64,000 nt of DNA from Cordylochernes scorpioides (GCA_030710605.1 CP092863.1:117287072-117351071); one strand, 5' to 3'; positions 1-10,190 are shown, counted from the first letter of the stretch. Made by a program: numbers and translations. The notes: generated from the letters alone by a model not told the origin.

Positions 1-297
1 GGATTCATCCCCGGACGTCACCCAACCCGACCTGGAAATTGACTTCTGTTTGATGAAATAGAAGTTATCGGGAATCCATTAGGTCTAGGAGTTCCCCAAC
101 ATTGTCTTTTAAGTGCTATTTCCAAATTGATCACCCTAAATAAGATGTAGGTCTTTGATGAAAATAACTTCTTAGATTACCAGCGTATCCGACTTCTTTG
201 CGACGCACTATACAAACATATTATTATTATCAATTAGAAATTCAATTGTCATTTATCGGTAAAATATGTCATTATTATTTTTGGCAATATGTTTGTT
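1..297. other. Intergenic, nothing recognised
   Basis: No gene, RNA or repeat that recurs elsewhere in the window was recognised here. The stretch is AT-rich and precedes a tandem array. Confidence 0.5.
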
Positions 298-941
298 GGA
301 CAAAACTTAAGGAAGTTGTACCTTTTACCATGTATATCGGGATTGAGACAATAACTCTGAAAGATTTTACAGTGACCTTTATTGAAGACACACGAGATAA
401 CCAATATACACTCATGGACAAAACTTAAGGAAGTTGTACCTTTTACCATGTATATCGGGATTGAGACAATAACTCTGAAAGATATTATAGTGACCTTTAT
501 TGAAGACACACGAGATAACCAATATACACTCATGGACAAAACTTAAGGAAGTTGTACCTTTTAGCATGTATATCGGGATTGAGACAATAACTCTGAAAGA
601 TATTACAGTGACCTTTATTGAAGACACACGAGATAACCAATATACACTCATGGACAAAACTTAAGGAAGTTGTACCTTTTAGCATGTATATCGGGATTGA
701 GACAATAACTCTGAAAGATATTACAGTGACCTTTATTGAAGACACACGAGATAACCAATACACTCATAGACAAAACTTAAGGAAGTTGTACCTTTTAGCA
801 TGTATATCGGGATTCAGACAATAACTCTGAAAGATATTACAGTGAGCTTTATTGAAAAGTGTGAACAAAATTTCCTCTGCTTCTTCAAAACAAACAAAAA
901 AAAAACAGAAGATCAGCGACATCAAAGACTTTCCACATATG
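298..941. repeat. 118-bp tandem array (about 5 units) running into the other part of a MITE
   Basis: Units start at 298, 416, 534, 652 and 768, so the period is 118 bp with a 2-bp deletion in the last step. Each unit opens with GGACAAAACTTAAGGAAGTT, which is the terminal inverted repeat of the TA-flanked MITE seen for example at 15379-15587. The last unit continues into the remainder of the MITE (poly-A stretch, then AAAGACTTTCCAC). The array is therefore an internal amplification of one part of a MITE. The same monomer in the opposite orientation forms the large array at 42.6-45.7 kb. Confidence 0.9.
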
Positions 942-1458
942 GCGTGTTATTATCTTATAATTGATACAGTACCATGTAACATTTTCCGTACTCGCTAAAG
1001 AAAAGTCTTAATGTAAATATTTGTAGTCTATTTAGGGCTATATCCTTAAAGGATTTTTTTTTTCAAACTACAGACACGTTGGGATTTTTAATTGACTTAT
1101 TTTTCAGAAATATTGAAAAAGGGCTAGCGTCTGAAAACTTTTTTTATACTGGAATGAGATTTGCGGTTTATTGTTGCCCTTGCACTATATCGCCGATCCT
1201 TCGATACCTCTATAAGGTGAATGTATATAAATTTATTGAATTTAATTGTGTATGTATGTGAAAAAATGCACTTTCCCTTTTGATAATTGAATCGGGAGAT
1301 GTGATTTTGTTTTTTTCGCCCTGTATATAACTCACGCTCCCTCATTTCTGCAATGTCTACTGGCATAAGATCGGTACTTACAGCAACTGTTACCCAAAAT
1401 TGACACATTCGGCCGATTGTCATAACTTCTCCCTTAGGATGTCCCCAGACATCTGTAC
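942..1458. other. Intergenic AT-rich sequence
   Basis: No coding frame with protein-like composition and no known repeat was recognised. Short open frames here look incidental. Confidence 0.4.
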
Positions 1459-1461
1459 TGC

Positions 1462-1575
1462 CTCAATCAACTGTACTGATGAGCGGGCCATAGCCAGGAA
1501 ACCATGGTTGTTGGCTAGTGTTCGAATTTGACAAAACCTGATGTTGTGGCTTATTCCTTGATAGAAATCTTTGCA
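1462..1575 (+). mobile_element. Degenerate class B hammerhead element remnant
   Basis: The stretch contains CTGTACTGATGAG, then a GGCC/GCC stem, GAAA and ACCATGGT, followed by TTGTTGGCT. This matches the order of the class B elements at 8826-8868 and 9679-9946. Helix II carries extra bases and helix I no longer pairs, so it looks inactive. The downstream flank (TTGTGGCTTAT) also matches class B flanks. Confidence 0.6.
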
Positions 1576-1615
1576 TTCTGCGCGAAGATGATTTGAAATT
1601 ATTTAAATGCATTTA

Positions 1616-1758
1616 CACTCATGTACAAAACTAAAGAAACGTGTACCTTCTATAGCATGTATATAAGGATTCATACAATAATTCTGAAAGATATTCAGAT
1701 AAACAGACGACCGGCGATATCAAAAACTTTTCACTTCCTTAAGTTTTTTCCATGAGTG
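1616..1758. mobile_element. TA-flanked MITE, internally deleted
   Basis: It begins CACTCATG.ACAAAACT and ends with CTTAAG...CCATGAGTG, each end next to TA (1614-1615 and 1759-1760). It keeps the internal words CTGAAAGATATT and GACGACCGGCGA of the ~210 bp family but lacks the middle. A TA target and inverted ends suggest mobilisation by a Tc1/mariner-type transposase; this is inferred. Confidence 0.8.
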
Positions 1759-2951
1759 TATATGAGTGAAATCTCCGAAACTCTATGAAGAGAGAAAACT
1801 TGCTGCACACACAACTTGGGTTAAAAAAAAAAAACACACGCGAAGAGGAAAAAGTTGCGCTTTATTATTTTTCCACCTTAATCCCCAGCTCTGGTGACCT
1901 TGAAACCGTCAAGGAGGAAGATGTTCCAGAAATTGGAGCATCGCTATTGTGTTTTGGGAGAATTTACAGCGTTTCCTTATTCTTCTTCTTAATTATACCG
2001 TCCTTTATATTACGTAGCGAAGAATGGTTGTTATAGACTCCACCGCACGACTCTCTATGGCATACTACCATTCCGTGATGAGCTTATTGTTAGATTTCTT
2101 CTTCTGTTTTCTTTTTGCTCTTTATTAGGTCCCGATCAGTGGCGACATACTTTTCTATTTTGAGCTTTTGTCTTTATTTCTTCATAGCTTCCATCCAGTA
2201 AATCAGTCCAATTCTTCCTAGTGTTCTCTTTTTCATTCATTTTACATTCCAGAACTTTCTGAATCAATATCTTTATGTATTTTTCTGATGGCCTTCAACA
2301 AGGCTTCTTTCCTATACCAATCTTCTCAAGAATTCTTTATTCCTCTCATACTGTCAACCACCTGATTGTTCCCATTATTTTGCAGATGCTTCCAATCTTC
2401 TTCCCATCGTTCCTCTACCATTCAACATGTCCCATACTTTTGTAGTTTTCTTTTCTCTTATGTTCTGATATAAAGAGGTTCTGTGGGTGGTAGTATTATT
2501 TACTGCCAGTTGGTTTATTGTCAATTTGGTAGACCACCATTCGAAACCCTGCCAATTCTTTCGATCCTCCTCTCATCCTTTGTTTGACGAACTGCGGTAA
2601 AACATATGGAATATTGGAACATAAAAATACGTTTTTTCCCCAACTTTTCCCTTTTTGTTAATTGTATTTTACTAATCTGCGTTTTAAGAATATTGTGGCG
2701 AATAAATATTTCATTATTCAATTAAATTTATCAATGAAAATACTAATAAAAATGAAATAATAAAAAATGGTTGCCTGTAAAGTCGGTTTTACGGGCGAAG
2801 ATTTTACGTGACAACGGTAGAATATTTATTGATATGAATATAATTAAATTGCACAATAGGAACAAGGAATTGAATGAAAATAAGAATTGCACAAATTTTA
2901 ACTATAGAAATATATTTTGTTTACTAAAACATTGTACATGTAAACTTAAAC
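1759..2951. other. Intergenic, no supported gene
   Basis: Several short open frames exist, but none has a recognisable motif, a start context or a second copy. Composition is T-rich, then A-rich. No repeat family described elsewhere in the window was seen here. Confidence 0.4.
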
Positions 2952-3500
2952 TTAACTAATTCCTATTTGAGTGATTTTGTTGAGGATAGGACGATGATAG
3001 GAGAAATATGAAATGAAAGGAAATGTTTCTGCTGTAATGTGTCTTGCGAAAGTCAAGTCGATAGTTGTTCCTTTTAACGTAGTTGACTTAGAAACGTTTG
3101 ATACGCAATCAAGATTATACGTATTTTTCATGAATTTAAGAAACGAGTTGTCAGGCTTTACGTTTTTGTTAAAATCACCACACAGAAGAATCGGTATACT
3201 AGAATCAACTTGCACGAACGGTGGCACGTACTGGCTGTTGTGAATGTACGGACCGAGTCCTTGCCATAGTAACATTCCAATATCCTGCATACTAGCTCCT
3301 GGATGAATATATACAGCACCGAGTATAAACTTGAAGCTAGTATTAGCGGCGAAGCAAGTAACTTCAGTCATGCACATGTCACCCTTGGTTTTAATGACAC
3401 GAGTTACGTCTGTAATCGCAACTTGGAACACTTCCGCCGTAGATGTCGATGATAATTTACGATAGATCGCCACTCCACCAGCCGCGTTGGTATTTGAAAA
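2952..3500 (-). pseudogene. Endonuclease/exonuclease/phosphatase (EEP) domain fragment, Helentron- or retroelement-like
   Basis: Minus-strand frame of about 180 codons. It reads AAGGVAIYRKL near the start, then a VYIHPG segment, a central LLCGDFN motif, GTTIDLTF, and SYFSYHRPIL near the end. GDFN and the terminal S.H.P block are typical of the EEP fold (metal-dependent phosphodiesterases, including retroelement and Helentron-associated nucleases). The frame opens just after a stop near 3500 and lacks the N-terminal part of the domain; no ATG precedes it. It ends in TAA at 2952. No reverse transcriptase or helicase is adjacent. A Helentron-type EEP is my preferred reading from the wording of the motifs; a LINE endonuclease is possible. 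Confidence 0.7.
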
Positions 3501-4110
3501 TCAAAACACTTATTCAGATCGAAGGTTCAAATTTTTGCTAAATAAATTTGAAATTAAATAAAATTTGTAATTGTAAATGATGAAGTTGAAAATTAAAACA
3601 TTTACTTAAATTAGATGTTAAAATTCTTGCTCAACACAGTTTAAATAAAGTTTTCTTATATCTGCCACTTTTTGCCACTTTCTTATATCTGCCACTTTCA
3701 AATTTTTGCTAAATAAATTTGAAACTATTTAAAATTTGTAAAATAATAATTAATTAATTAATTAATTTTAAACTAATAATTTACTTAACACTATCAACAT
3801 TTATCAATAGTATGACATAACCTATAAACTCAGTTTCTCAACTTTTGTGTCAATCTAACAATTAATCAATCAATCATAGTTTACGATAATGAAATATCAG
3901 TGTACAATTATTTACCTTTATTGTTGTAGTTGTTGTAAATGACGAATCTAAGCACTCCACATTTTCACTACAGACACAGCTGACGATACTTTAACCACAC
4001 GTGTGAACTTGTATTATGACGCTTTCTTGTTTTTCCAACGCCAAGAACGTTCGAGAAAGACAAAGACAGAGACAAGCATGCGCCGATTCAATGCGCCTAA
4101 TTCTCTAGCT
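3501..4110. other. AT-rich flank of the EEP fragment
   Basis: A short direct repeat of CTTATATCTGCCACTTT lies near 3655-3700, and the phrase AAATTTTTGCTAAATAAATTTGAA occurs twice in part (about 3528 and 3702). No gene was recognised. These repeats may belong to the same decayed mobile element as the EEP fragment. Confidence 0.4.
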
Positions 4111-4134
4111 CTGCGCGCGCAGCTGCGCGCGCAG
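4111..4134. repeat. 24-bp GC palindrome
   Basis: Two tandem copies of the self-complementary 12-mer CTGCGCGCGCAG make a perfect 24-bp palindrome in a locally CpG-rich patch (about 4010-4200). Cruciform formation or a terminal hairpin of a mobile element are both possible. Confidence 0.8.
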
Positions 4135-4199
4135 CACTCTCGTTCGGTGACTCATCGTAACGTTACCGGGCGTTACAATTTTTCATAAGTGACTCCCAG

Positions 4200-4920
4200 C
4201 CGCAACCTAATTTAAGACGTTGTCACGTCAAAATGAATATCATCATATATGTTGCATAGCTTGCTTGTTCAATATTCTCTAGCTGTAGATAGTTTGTTGG
4301 TGATAATTGTCGACTAGTCCTGCTGACGTCATCAATAAATACTGCTACATCTTAACATATACAAAGACTTGATTTAAACGCTACAATATTCAGGCACGTT
4401 TGGTATCTTATTTTTTATTTATTGTTTTAGAATTACACTATGAAAAAAATCATATCTTTTACACCATTGTAAAATCAAAATGTCTTTTAAGTTTTTCGAG
4501 AAGAGTACGGTTTGATTTCCATTCCTAGCGGCAATGGCGGCAATATTGAAAAAATAATAATCTATTCATAAAATATGTCTACAACGGATTTCACCACAGG
4601 ATCTGTATATAAATGCTTCATTCCATGAACTGAATAGAGGAATGAATTTGTAAATTGTGTGGATTGCTCGCTTCTCTGTTCTCTCCTGTCGGGCCGGGAA
4701 TTTCTCTTCAATTTCCCAACATTGGGTTTATGACGTGTATTTTGAGCAAGGGCTAAGATGGGACGCTACGCTGCTGAAACCCTTGTTAATTATTAGATTA
4801 TACACACACTGGTGGCGCCGTCTGGCGGTAGCATCATAAACACTTGTATAGCACTTACATAACAGTTTATACTTGTTTTTAAACACTGTTGCCCGTGTGA
4901 TAGATGTCGCGAAAATAAAT
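4200..4920. other. Intergenic, no supported gene
   Basis: It contains a CRE-like TGACGTCA (4324-4331) and a CCTAGCGG motif near 4527. Nothing supports a promoter or gene. The right end leads into the class A hammerhead element. Confidence 0.35.
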
Positions 4921-4924
4921 ATCC

Positions 4925-5015
4925 AGAATTGGCCAAATACCCATCCTTGATTAATCAAGAAAAGCTTACCACGTACGCGTTTCGGGCTGTTGGCCCTCGT
5001 CAGCGTGGCCAATAA
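4925..5015 (-). mobile_element. Class A hammerhead element, inverted fragment
   Basis: On the minus strand it reads hammerhead, then AGCTTTTCTTGATTAATCAAG, then GGTATTTGGCCAATTCTGGA. This order is shared with copies at 14.4, 37.3, 42.5, 48.4 and 58.3 kb. Confidence 0.75.
4969..5008 (-). ncRNA. Hammerhead ribozyme motif, class A
   Basis: Minus strand: CCACG, CTGACGA, GGGC-loop-GCCC, GAAA, then CGCGTA and CGTGG. Helix I is CCACG/CGTGG, helix II is GGGC/GCCC, and the core CUGACGA...GAAA is intact. Cleavage would fall after the GUA triplet, directly before CGUGG. Helix III reduces to the self-complementary ACGCGU with no loop, so activity would need a dimer or a non-standard fold. Similar minimal-helix-III hammerheads are known from Penelope-like elements; activity here is inferred. 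Confidence 0.7.
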
Positions 5016-5042
5016 AGTAAATATAACTTAAGCTGTCTTCCT

Positions 5043-5400
5043 CTAGACAATTTAAACAATTTTATTGATTCTTTTAATCAAATTTTACAAAGGTGGAAAA
5101 ATAAAAGAGTAAAAGGGCATATAAAGTGTAGGGTAATATATATATACAAATGTCTTCAGCAAGGAAGGCTTCCCCACCTTGAGGAGTCCTCCTCCAGACA
5201 AGGTCTTCTTGTACACTCCTCAGTTCCACACCGAGGAAGTACCTATAGATGTGTGTCTTGGCAGACGTCAGGATGGTCAGGGTGTCCTCCTCTAGTACTT
5301 GTATGTATTCCTCTAAAGTGTACGACCAGGAGAAATCAGAAGTATCCATCATTGTAACCTCATCTACTTTGTAAGCGGAGAGTCTTCTAACAAAGTTCAC
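5043..5400 (-). mobile_element. S2 SINE/LINE-tail element, minus orientation
   Basis: The left end GACAATTTAAACAATTTTATTG is, on the minus strand, a stem-loop (TTGATT/AATCAA, 5064-5080), an AATAAA and an ATTGTC tail. The body carries AGACAAGGTCTTCTTG and a GTGTGTCTTGGCAGACG segment shared with 10405-10600. The minus strand is open over much of the body and translates to a similar peptide in both copies (FLGV.LR.VQEDLVWRRT). It may therefore be the 3' end of a LINE rather than a pure SINE. Confidence 0.6.
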
Positions 5401-5734
5401 CTTATTCGCTATTAATATTATCTTGATAAACTTTTTTTCCTAAATAGTTCTTTAAACATTCGGGTGTAAAATATTTGAATGAAATATACCTTCTCGAACC
5501 CTAACACTTTTCTCGCTCTAGGCTATTTTGTAAATTTTTAGTTTGGATAAGGATTTTCTAATATTCCCACTTTTAAAATACATATAACAGAAAATTAAAA
5601 ACTAGATAGGCGTATAAGATTAATAACGTCGTTTCATATTTTGAGGAGATTCAATTTGTCCTTTTTATGTGGAAAAAAAAAGGAGTAGAGGGGAAAGATG
5701 CAGAATGTCTAAAAAGGTTCGTAATGAAATTGAA
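5401..5734. other. Intergenic, nothing recognised
   Basis: AT-rich with no repeat family, RNA or coding signal recognised. Confidence 0.4.
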
Positions 5735-5889
5735 GACCGTATCTGTATATATTTACCATGTGTATATAATCTTTCTCCATTTTTACCCCTTTGTATATTT
5801 CGCACTTTCATGGGTTTCTCCGTCTTGTAACCCCAAGGAGAATCCTCTGTAAGACCTGTGTGTCTTAATAAAGGTTTTTGTGTGTGTGA
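5735..5889 (+). mobile_element. S1 SINE-like element, 3' part
   Basis: It ends with a stem-loop AAGAC-loop-GTCTT (5851-5866), AATAAAG (5867-5873) and a (TG)n tail. The body (CTTTCTCCATTTTTACCCC, TTTCATGGGTTTCTCC) recurs inverted at 6604-6780 and 20442-20600. Confidence 0.8.
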
Positions 5890-6411
5890 AATTGAAGACC
5901 GTTTTAGTGCAGCCAACGATTAGAGTCCAATCTAATCTAAGAGGATACAGAGACCTAAATCGGTGTATTTCTTGTATTTTTTGAAATCCTCGTTGAGCTG
6001 GTGATGACAGGAAAGTGCCATTTGGGTTAAGTACTGGGATATGTTGACATGGGAGACAATGGGCAGCTCGGCTGGAAATAGCTCATTAGGCATTAGCAAG
6101 GAAAGGAGCGAGGAGGCATCTGATAAGGAATATTTTGGTGGTGGCAAGATCAAGGGCAGTGCGTGCGGCTGCAAGTAGGTCAGGGGAGCCAATGAACTGA
6201 CGCCAGAGGAAGCATCCTCTTCTTGGACTCCTCTTGTTACTTAGAGAGGAGCTCTTATATCTTTGTTAGGTTGACATCGGGCCGACTTCGTTTAGGGCTC
6301 GACGTGCTGACGTCACATCTACACAGAACGTTATTTAGATATCGTTGAGGGGAAGGTTTATTTTTTGACTGTTTAACGATGGTGTTTCAAATTTTAATGA
6401 TTAATTTACAT
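5890..6411. other. Intergenic, no supported gene
   Basis: A minus-strand open stretch of 86 codons near 5932-6192 has no recognised motif. A CRE-like TGACGTCA lies near 6309. No further support for a gene or promoter was seen. Confidence 0.35.
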
Positions 6412-6565
6412 TGACAATTTAAACAATTCTATTAATTCTTCTAATCAATTGTTACAAAGGTGGAAAAACATATAATAAAATAGTAAATAAAGGCTAGATA
6501 AAATGTAGGGGAATATATATAGTTGTACACATTTCTTCATCAAGGAAGAAAGCTTCCCCTTAATT
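6412..6565 (-). mobile_element. S2 element fragment
   Basis: It starts GACAATTTAAACAATT with the stem-loop word ATTCTTCTAATCAATT, then TACAAAGGTGGAAAAA and CATTTCTTCATCAAGGAAG. This is the same order as 5043-5160. Confidence 0.75.
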
Positions 6566-6603
6566 TACATTGATGATAATGACTATTTTAAAAATAATTA
6601 TAT

Positions 6604-6780
6604 ACACACACGCACACACACACACACAAAAACCTTTATTAAGACACACAGGTCTTACAGAGGATTCTCCTTGGGGTTACAAGACGGAGAAACCCATGAA
6701 AGTGGGAAATATACAAAGGGGTAAAAATGGAGAAAGATTATATACACATGGTAAATATATACAGATTATTATTTGAATAA
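6604..6780 (-). mobile_element. S1 SINE-like element, minus orientation
   Basis: It begins with (CA)n and CCTTTATTAAGAC, the reverse complement of the S1 tail, and continues through GGGGTTACAAGACGGAGAAA. It is nearly identical to 20442-20600 and to the inverse of 5735-5889. Confidence 0.85.
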
Positions 6781-7226
6781 TCCTATGAAAAATAAGACTA
6801 TGGATTTGGAAAAAAAATTTTTTTTTTTTTTTTTGAAATATGGGTGGGAGAAGTGGAGAGCGAAAAGAGGAAAGAAAACAGGTATTTACATATGGAACAT
6901 ACATATAATGGAACAAGTCAATTTGAGCTCTTCTGCTCACACAGCACAGGTGGACCATGGCTTTTTTCAAGAAATCTTCAAGAGGTTTTCCAGGAAAATC
7001 CGAGTGTTTAGAGATGTAAGGTAAACACCGTTAAAATAATTATATATATATATGTGCTATATATGAATAGGAGAGGAAAACTAGAATTTTAGGCAAGAGT
7101 TTCTTTGTTGCAAATCCGATAACATTTCATTAGTTTTTGGATTTTCCCGTTGAAGATCAGGGTTTTCTTGAAAGCTCAAGATAAACCCTCTTTGTCTAAA
7201 AAGCTAGTTTTTCTTATATTTCTGAG

Positions 7227-7379
7227 TAACTATGGCTCACATGATATACTATGTGCAATGAATATGTACCTGGCGCCTCTGCCAGCGCTGCAGAGTTTGG
7301 TGGAATATCGGCAGCGGCTCTCCAGCGACACCACGTATTTCGCGATCTGCGAAGAAAACGTCGATCGCGTGTTTCGCCG
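7227..7379 (+). CDS. Candidate internal coding exon of unknown gene
   Basis: A GC-richer open stretch reads NYGSHDILCAMNMYLAPLP, then ALQSLVEYRQRLSSDTTYFA and ICEENVDRVFR. It is preceded by a pyrimidine-rich tract ending in AG (7225-7226) and followed by a good splice donor (CG|GTAAAG at 7379/7380). If both sites are used, the exon is 153 bp, a multiple of three, with matching phases. I do not recognise the product and see no neighbouring exon. The alternatives are a first exon starting at the ATG at 7258, or a chance open frame. Confidence 0.33.
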
Positions 7380-7439
7380 GTAAAGAGATGGTGATGGCGT
7401 GGTCCTCGAGTGATGTTTGAATGGAAGGCGAATCCCTTG

Positions 7440-8160
7440 AATATCTCTGTTAAATTGGATCGGATCTCTTGGTTGAGATCTATGCTGCGTTTGTTCATTG
7501 TCTTCGTTATTGTTTACAGTACATCTGAGAAACAGGCTTCATTTAGGCATTGTGGATAGCAGGTTTGTTCTCTAAGGTTTATGTGTGTGTGAATGTTCTA
7601 GGTGTAAATAAGACTTTAAATGTATTTTCGAATTTGACTTTATATATTCACGTTCTTTGTTGATATCTTTACTGAATTTTGGCCATTTTATGTCAAATTG
7701 AATCGTATTTCTATGCTGATTTTGTTTATTGTCTTCATTATTGTAATATAGTACTTATGCGAAACAGGCTTAATTTAGGCATTGTTGAGATCAGGTTTTT
7801 TTTTCGGTACGGTTTATGTTACTGTTCTAGGTGTAAATAAGACTCTATACTGAAAGTAGTTTTGAATTTGATCCTATATAACCACTTTGTTTGTTTATAC
7901 AGATTTTGGCTAATTTATGTCATCATATATCGTGCAGTTTGTTTATCATCCTTGAAACGGCCGTCATTGAGATATATTTGAGGACAGATTTGTTTTCTGC
8001 TGTTTATGATTTGGTACAGCTACGACTTTACTGGATATCTTTGTCGAATTTTATTCCCTCTTTCTACGTTGGTTTTTGGACATCTGCACTGGTTTTGTTT
8101 ATCGTCCTTCATTAGATTTACATCATCTGGAGAGCTTCATCTAGTTGATGAATGATGAAA
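7440..8160. repeat. Diverged direct repeat, about 233 bp period
   Basis: GAAACAGGCTT.ATTTAGGCATTGT occurs at about 7530 and 7762, and GTTCTAGGTGTAAATAAGACT at about 7596 and 7829. A third, weaker unit with GATGAAACAGGTATTT follows near 8150. The units are old and diverged. No gene is supported in this stretch. Confidence 0.65.
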
Positions 8161-8639
8161 CAGGTATTTTTAAAGCCGGAAGCTATGTTAAAATAGTGCT
8201 TGTTAAATTGAACTGATGCTCTTCTATCTCTTCGATAATTTTCTAGATGTAAGGACGTCTCTGTATTCAGATATCCTGGCAGCAAACAGTCCGATGGTCT
8301 CATCACGATCAGAATTGTACAAAAAAGTCTCTCGCATGATACCAAAGTGTAATAATCACACTTTCAGAATTGTACCAAAAGAGACACACCTTCTACTTTT
8401 AAAACACTTTAAAACAATGTATTTTTATTGGGGAGAAGGGCGTTAAGCTAAAATGGGGAACATGCATTATATTCAGGACATAGGCCAAATTGGAATGATA
8501 TTGAGATATTTCATAGGAATATAAAATTTAAAAAGGAAAGATTATTTTTAGAGGGATGGGTATCACGGGAAATGGGGGCAAGAAGTATAAATGTATTTGA
8601 AGATATTCTACTACAATACAATTCGTTTTTAAATTTAAA
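8161..8639. other. Intergenic, no supported gene
   Basis: The word AGAATTGTAC.AAAA occurs twice near 8310 and 8368, suggesting an old local duplication. Nothing else was recognised. Confidence 0.35.
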
Positions 8640-8735
8640 AATTAAGAGGTAATAAAAAGATTTACTGGCTGAAGTATCTTTATTTTCAAGAAATATGAAT
8701 GCCGGCCAGGCAGCCTCAATATTTACGACAATGTA
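8640..8735 (+). mobile_element. Class D foldback end fragment
   Basis: The run TTTACTGGCTGAAGTATCTTT, then GAAATATGAATGCCGGCCAG and GCAGCCTCAATATTTA, matches the right end of the class D insertion at about 59985-60053. The hammerhead part is absent. Confidence 0.7.
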
Positions 8736-9125
8736 TTTTGGTTCATCATCCCAGTACAGAACGTTATGGTGGGGATGGAAAATGTGCCACAACACCAGTT
8801 ATGACAAATTCAGACAATAAGATAACCTGTATACCATGGTTTCTGGCTATGACCCTCATCAGTACAGGAACGGCTTCACAACATCCTACAAGAGAAATTA
8901 CAAAATCGGTAGAATTTGCCAAAAAAGTTTTTAATCTGGTGAAGTGGCAATGGTTCAGAATACAGATCAGAGTTCAACATAAAGTTCTGGGAATATGATA
9001 ATCATGTACCAAAAGAGCGTCACGTCATAAGTTGAAAAATGCTTTAAAACAATACATTCTGGTTCATCACCTCAATGTTGAACGTTATGGTGGTGATAAA
9101 TGTGCCACAACACTATAGAAAGATT
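8736..9125 (-). mobile_element. Class B hammerhead element with duplicated flank
   Basis: It contains the class B hammerhead (8826-8868, minus). A flank (TGGTTCATCA..CAGTACAGAACGTTATGGTGG.GAT, ending TGTGCCACAACAC) occurs at about 8735-8800 and again at about 9058-9115. The two flank copies look like a pair of degenerate terminal repeats, but no complete element was delimited. Confidence 0.55.
8826..8868 (-). ncRNA. Hammerhead ribozyme motif, class B
   Basis: Minus strand: CCTGTA, CTGATGA, GGGTCATAGCCA, GAAA, CCATGGTA, TACAGG. Helix I CCTGTA/TACAGG is perfect and the core CUGAUGA...GAAA is intact. Helix III is ACC-AU-GGU with cleavage after GUA. The closing pair of helix II is G-A, a weakness relative to the GGGCC/GGCCC form of class C. 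Confidence 0.65.
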
Positions 9126-9678
9126 GTGTATCAGTTATAGAATGTATACAGTGGGAGAGTACAAAGACGTAGAAGAGAGAAAGTTCCAATATAGACGTAC
9201 AGACCGTCCTTGAGCCCTGACGCTGCAGTTTATACCGCGTGACACAGTACTTCTACCTAACAATACCACAGGAATGTCTCCTCACTTCTCACCCTTCCGT
9301 CGATGCGTTTTTGGTTAGTTTTCCACATTTCCATCAATGTTGACGAGTCAACGAAATGTTTGGTCTATCAGAGAAGCGTTGAACTCTATAATTCTCAACT
9401 ATATCTTTCAATACTGTGTAGATTGATCCAATTTGTACCACAGATGTTGATGATAACGAACAACGAGATGTTAGATGGTAGAGAATCAAAATCTGTATTT
9501 GATTTTTCTATCTAGATTTTTTGGTAACATCGTGCTAATGAGATTGATGTTGACGATATCCAGATGTTAGGTATGAATACATTAGCTATACATTAATCTA
9601 AAATACAACATAAAGTTGAACGTAGATGATGAAATTCACGTACATAAAGAAGCTTCTCTTCCTTGAATTGTGTATCAT
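9126..9678. other. Intergenic, no supported gene
   Basis: GATGTTGATGATAACGA and GATGTTGACGATATCCAGATGTTAG suggest weak internal duplication. No coding, RNA or element signal was recognised. Confidence 0.35.
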
Positions 9679-9946
9679 AATGATACATGATGTGAATCAC
9701 CCTAGTAGAAAAAAACTTTACTAGTTGTGATAAGTCACAACAGCAGTTTAGGAAAATTCAGACAAAAATGCCAACCTGTATACCATGGTTTCAGACTATG
9801 ACCCTCATCAGTACAGGAGCGGCCATAGCACGAAACCATGGTATACAGGTTGTTGGCTTTTGTCTGAATTTTCCTAAACTGGTGTTGTGACTTATCACCA
9901 CTAGTAAAGGTTTTTTCTACTAGGGTGATGAACATCATGTATCATT
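9679..9946. mobile_element. Class B foldback element with central hammerhead
   Basis: Two arms of about 110 bp are inverted copies of each other. The left arm has AATGATACATGATG...CACCCTAGTAG...GATAAGTCACAACA...AATTCAGACAAAA. The right arm is the reverse complement, ending ATCATGTATCATT at 9946. The arms meet at a ~40 bp centre holding the hammerhead at 9775-9817. Head-to-head copies of a hammerhead-bearing terminal repeat are known for Penelope-like elements; assignment to that group is inferred. Confidence 0.8.
9775..9817 (-). ncRNA. Hammerhead ribozyme motif, class B, in a foldback
   Basis: Minus strand: CCTGTA, CTGATGA, GGGTCATAGTCT, GAAA, CCATGGTA, TACAGG. Helix I is perfect, helix II is GGG/UCU with wobbles, and helix III is ACC-AU-GGU. 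The opposite arm repeats CACGAAACCATGGTATACAGG on the plus strand but lacks an intact CUGAUGA. Confidence 0.65.
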
Positions 9947-10007
9947 CTAACGCATACATAAAGGGAGAGGTGTTTCTTTTGGTACATGAATTCATTTGTA
10001 ATTCCTA

Positions 10008-10080
10008 TAGACAATTTAAAACAATTCAATGATTCTTCTAATCTATTGTTACAGAAAGAAAAAAGATCAAATAAAGGATA
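10008..10080 (-). mobile_element. S2 element fragment (left piece)
   Basis: GACAATTTAAAACAATTCAATG followed by ATTCTTCTAATCTATTGTTAC resembles the S2 tail at 6412. It appears to be separated from a second S2 piece at 10405 by a ~320 bp insertion that carries the tRNA-like gene and a GC hairpin. Confidence 0.55.
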
Positions 10081-10190
10081 ATTAATATATACAGTTATCA
10101 GCGTCATAATCAAGCAACAATTCTTAATCAATTCTGTCACCGTTTGCTTTGTGAATGGAATAAATACCCAAATATGGCCATTTCTCATAA

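Noticed and set aside
1124..1423. 99-codon minus-strand frame
   Set aside because: AT-rich, no motif, no second copy and no coding-like composition.
4324..4331. TGACGTCA (CRE) as a promoter element, with others near 6309 and 15262
   Set aside because: Isolated 8-mers with no adjacent transcript or promoter signals; the one near 15262 lies inside the Tc1 fossil.
5074..5400. 108-codon minus-strand frame as a host gene
   Set aside because: It lies in an S2 repeat that recurs at 10405, so it is at best a retroelement 3' coding remnant.
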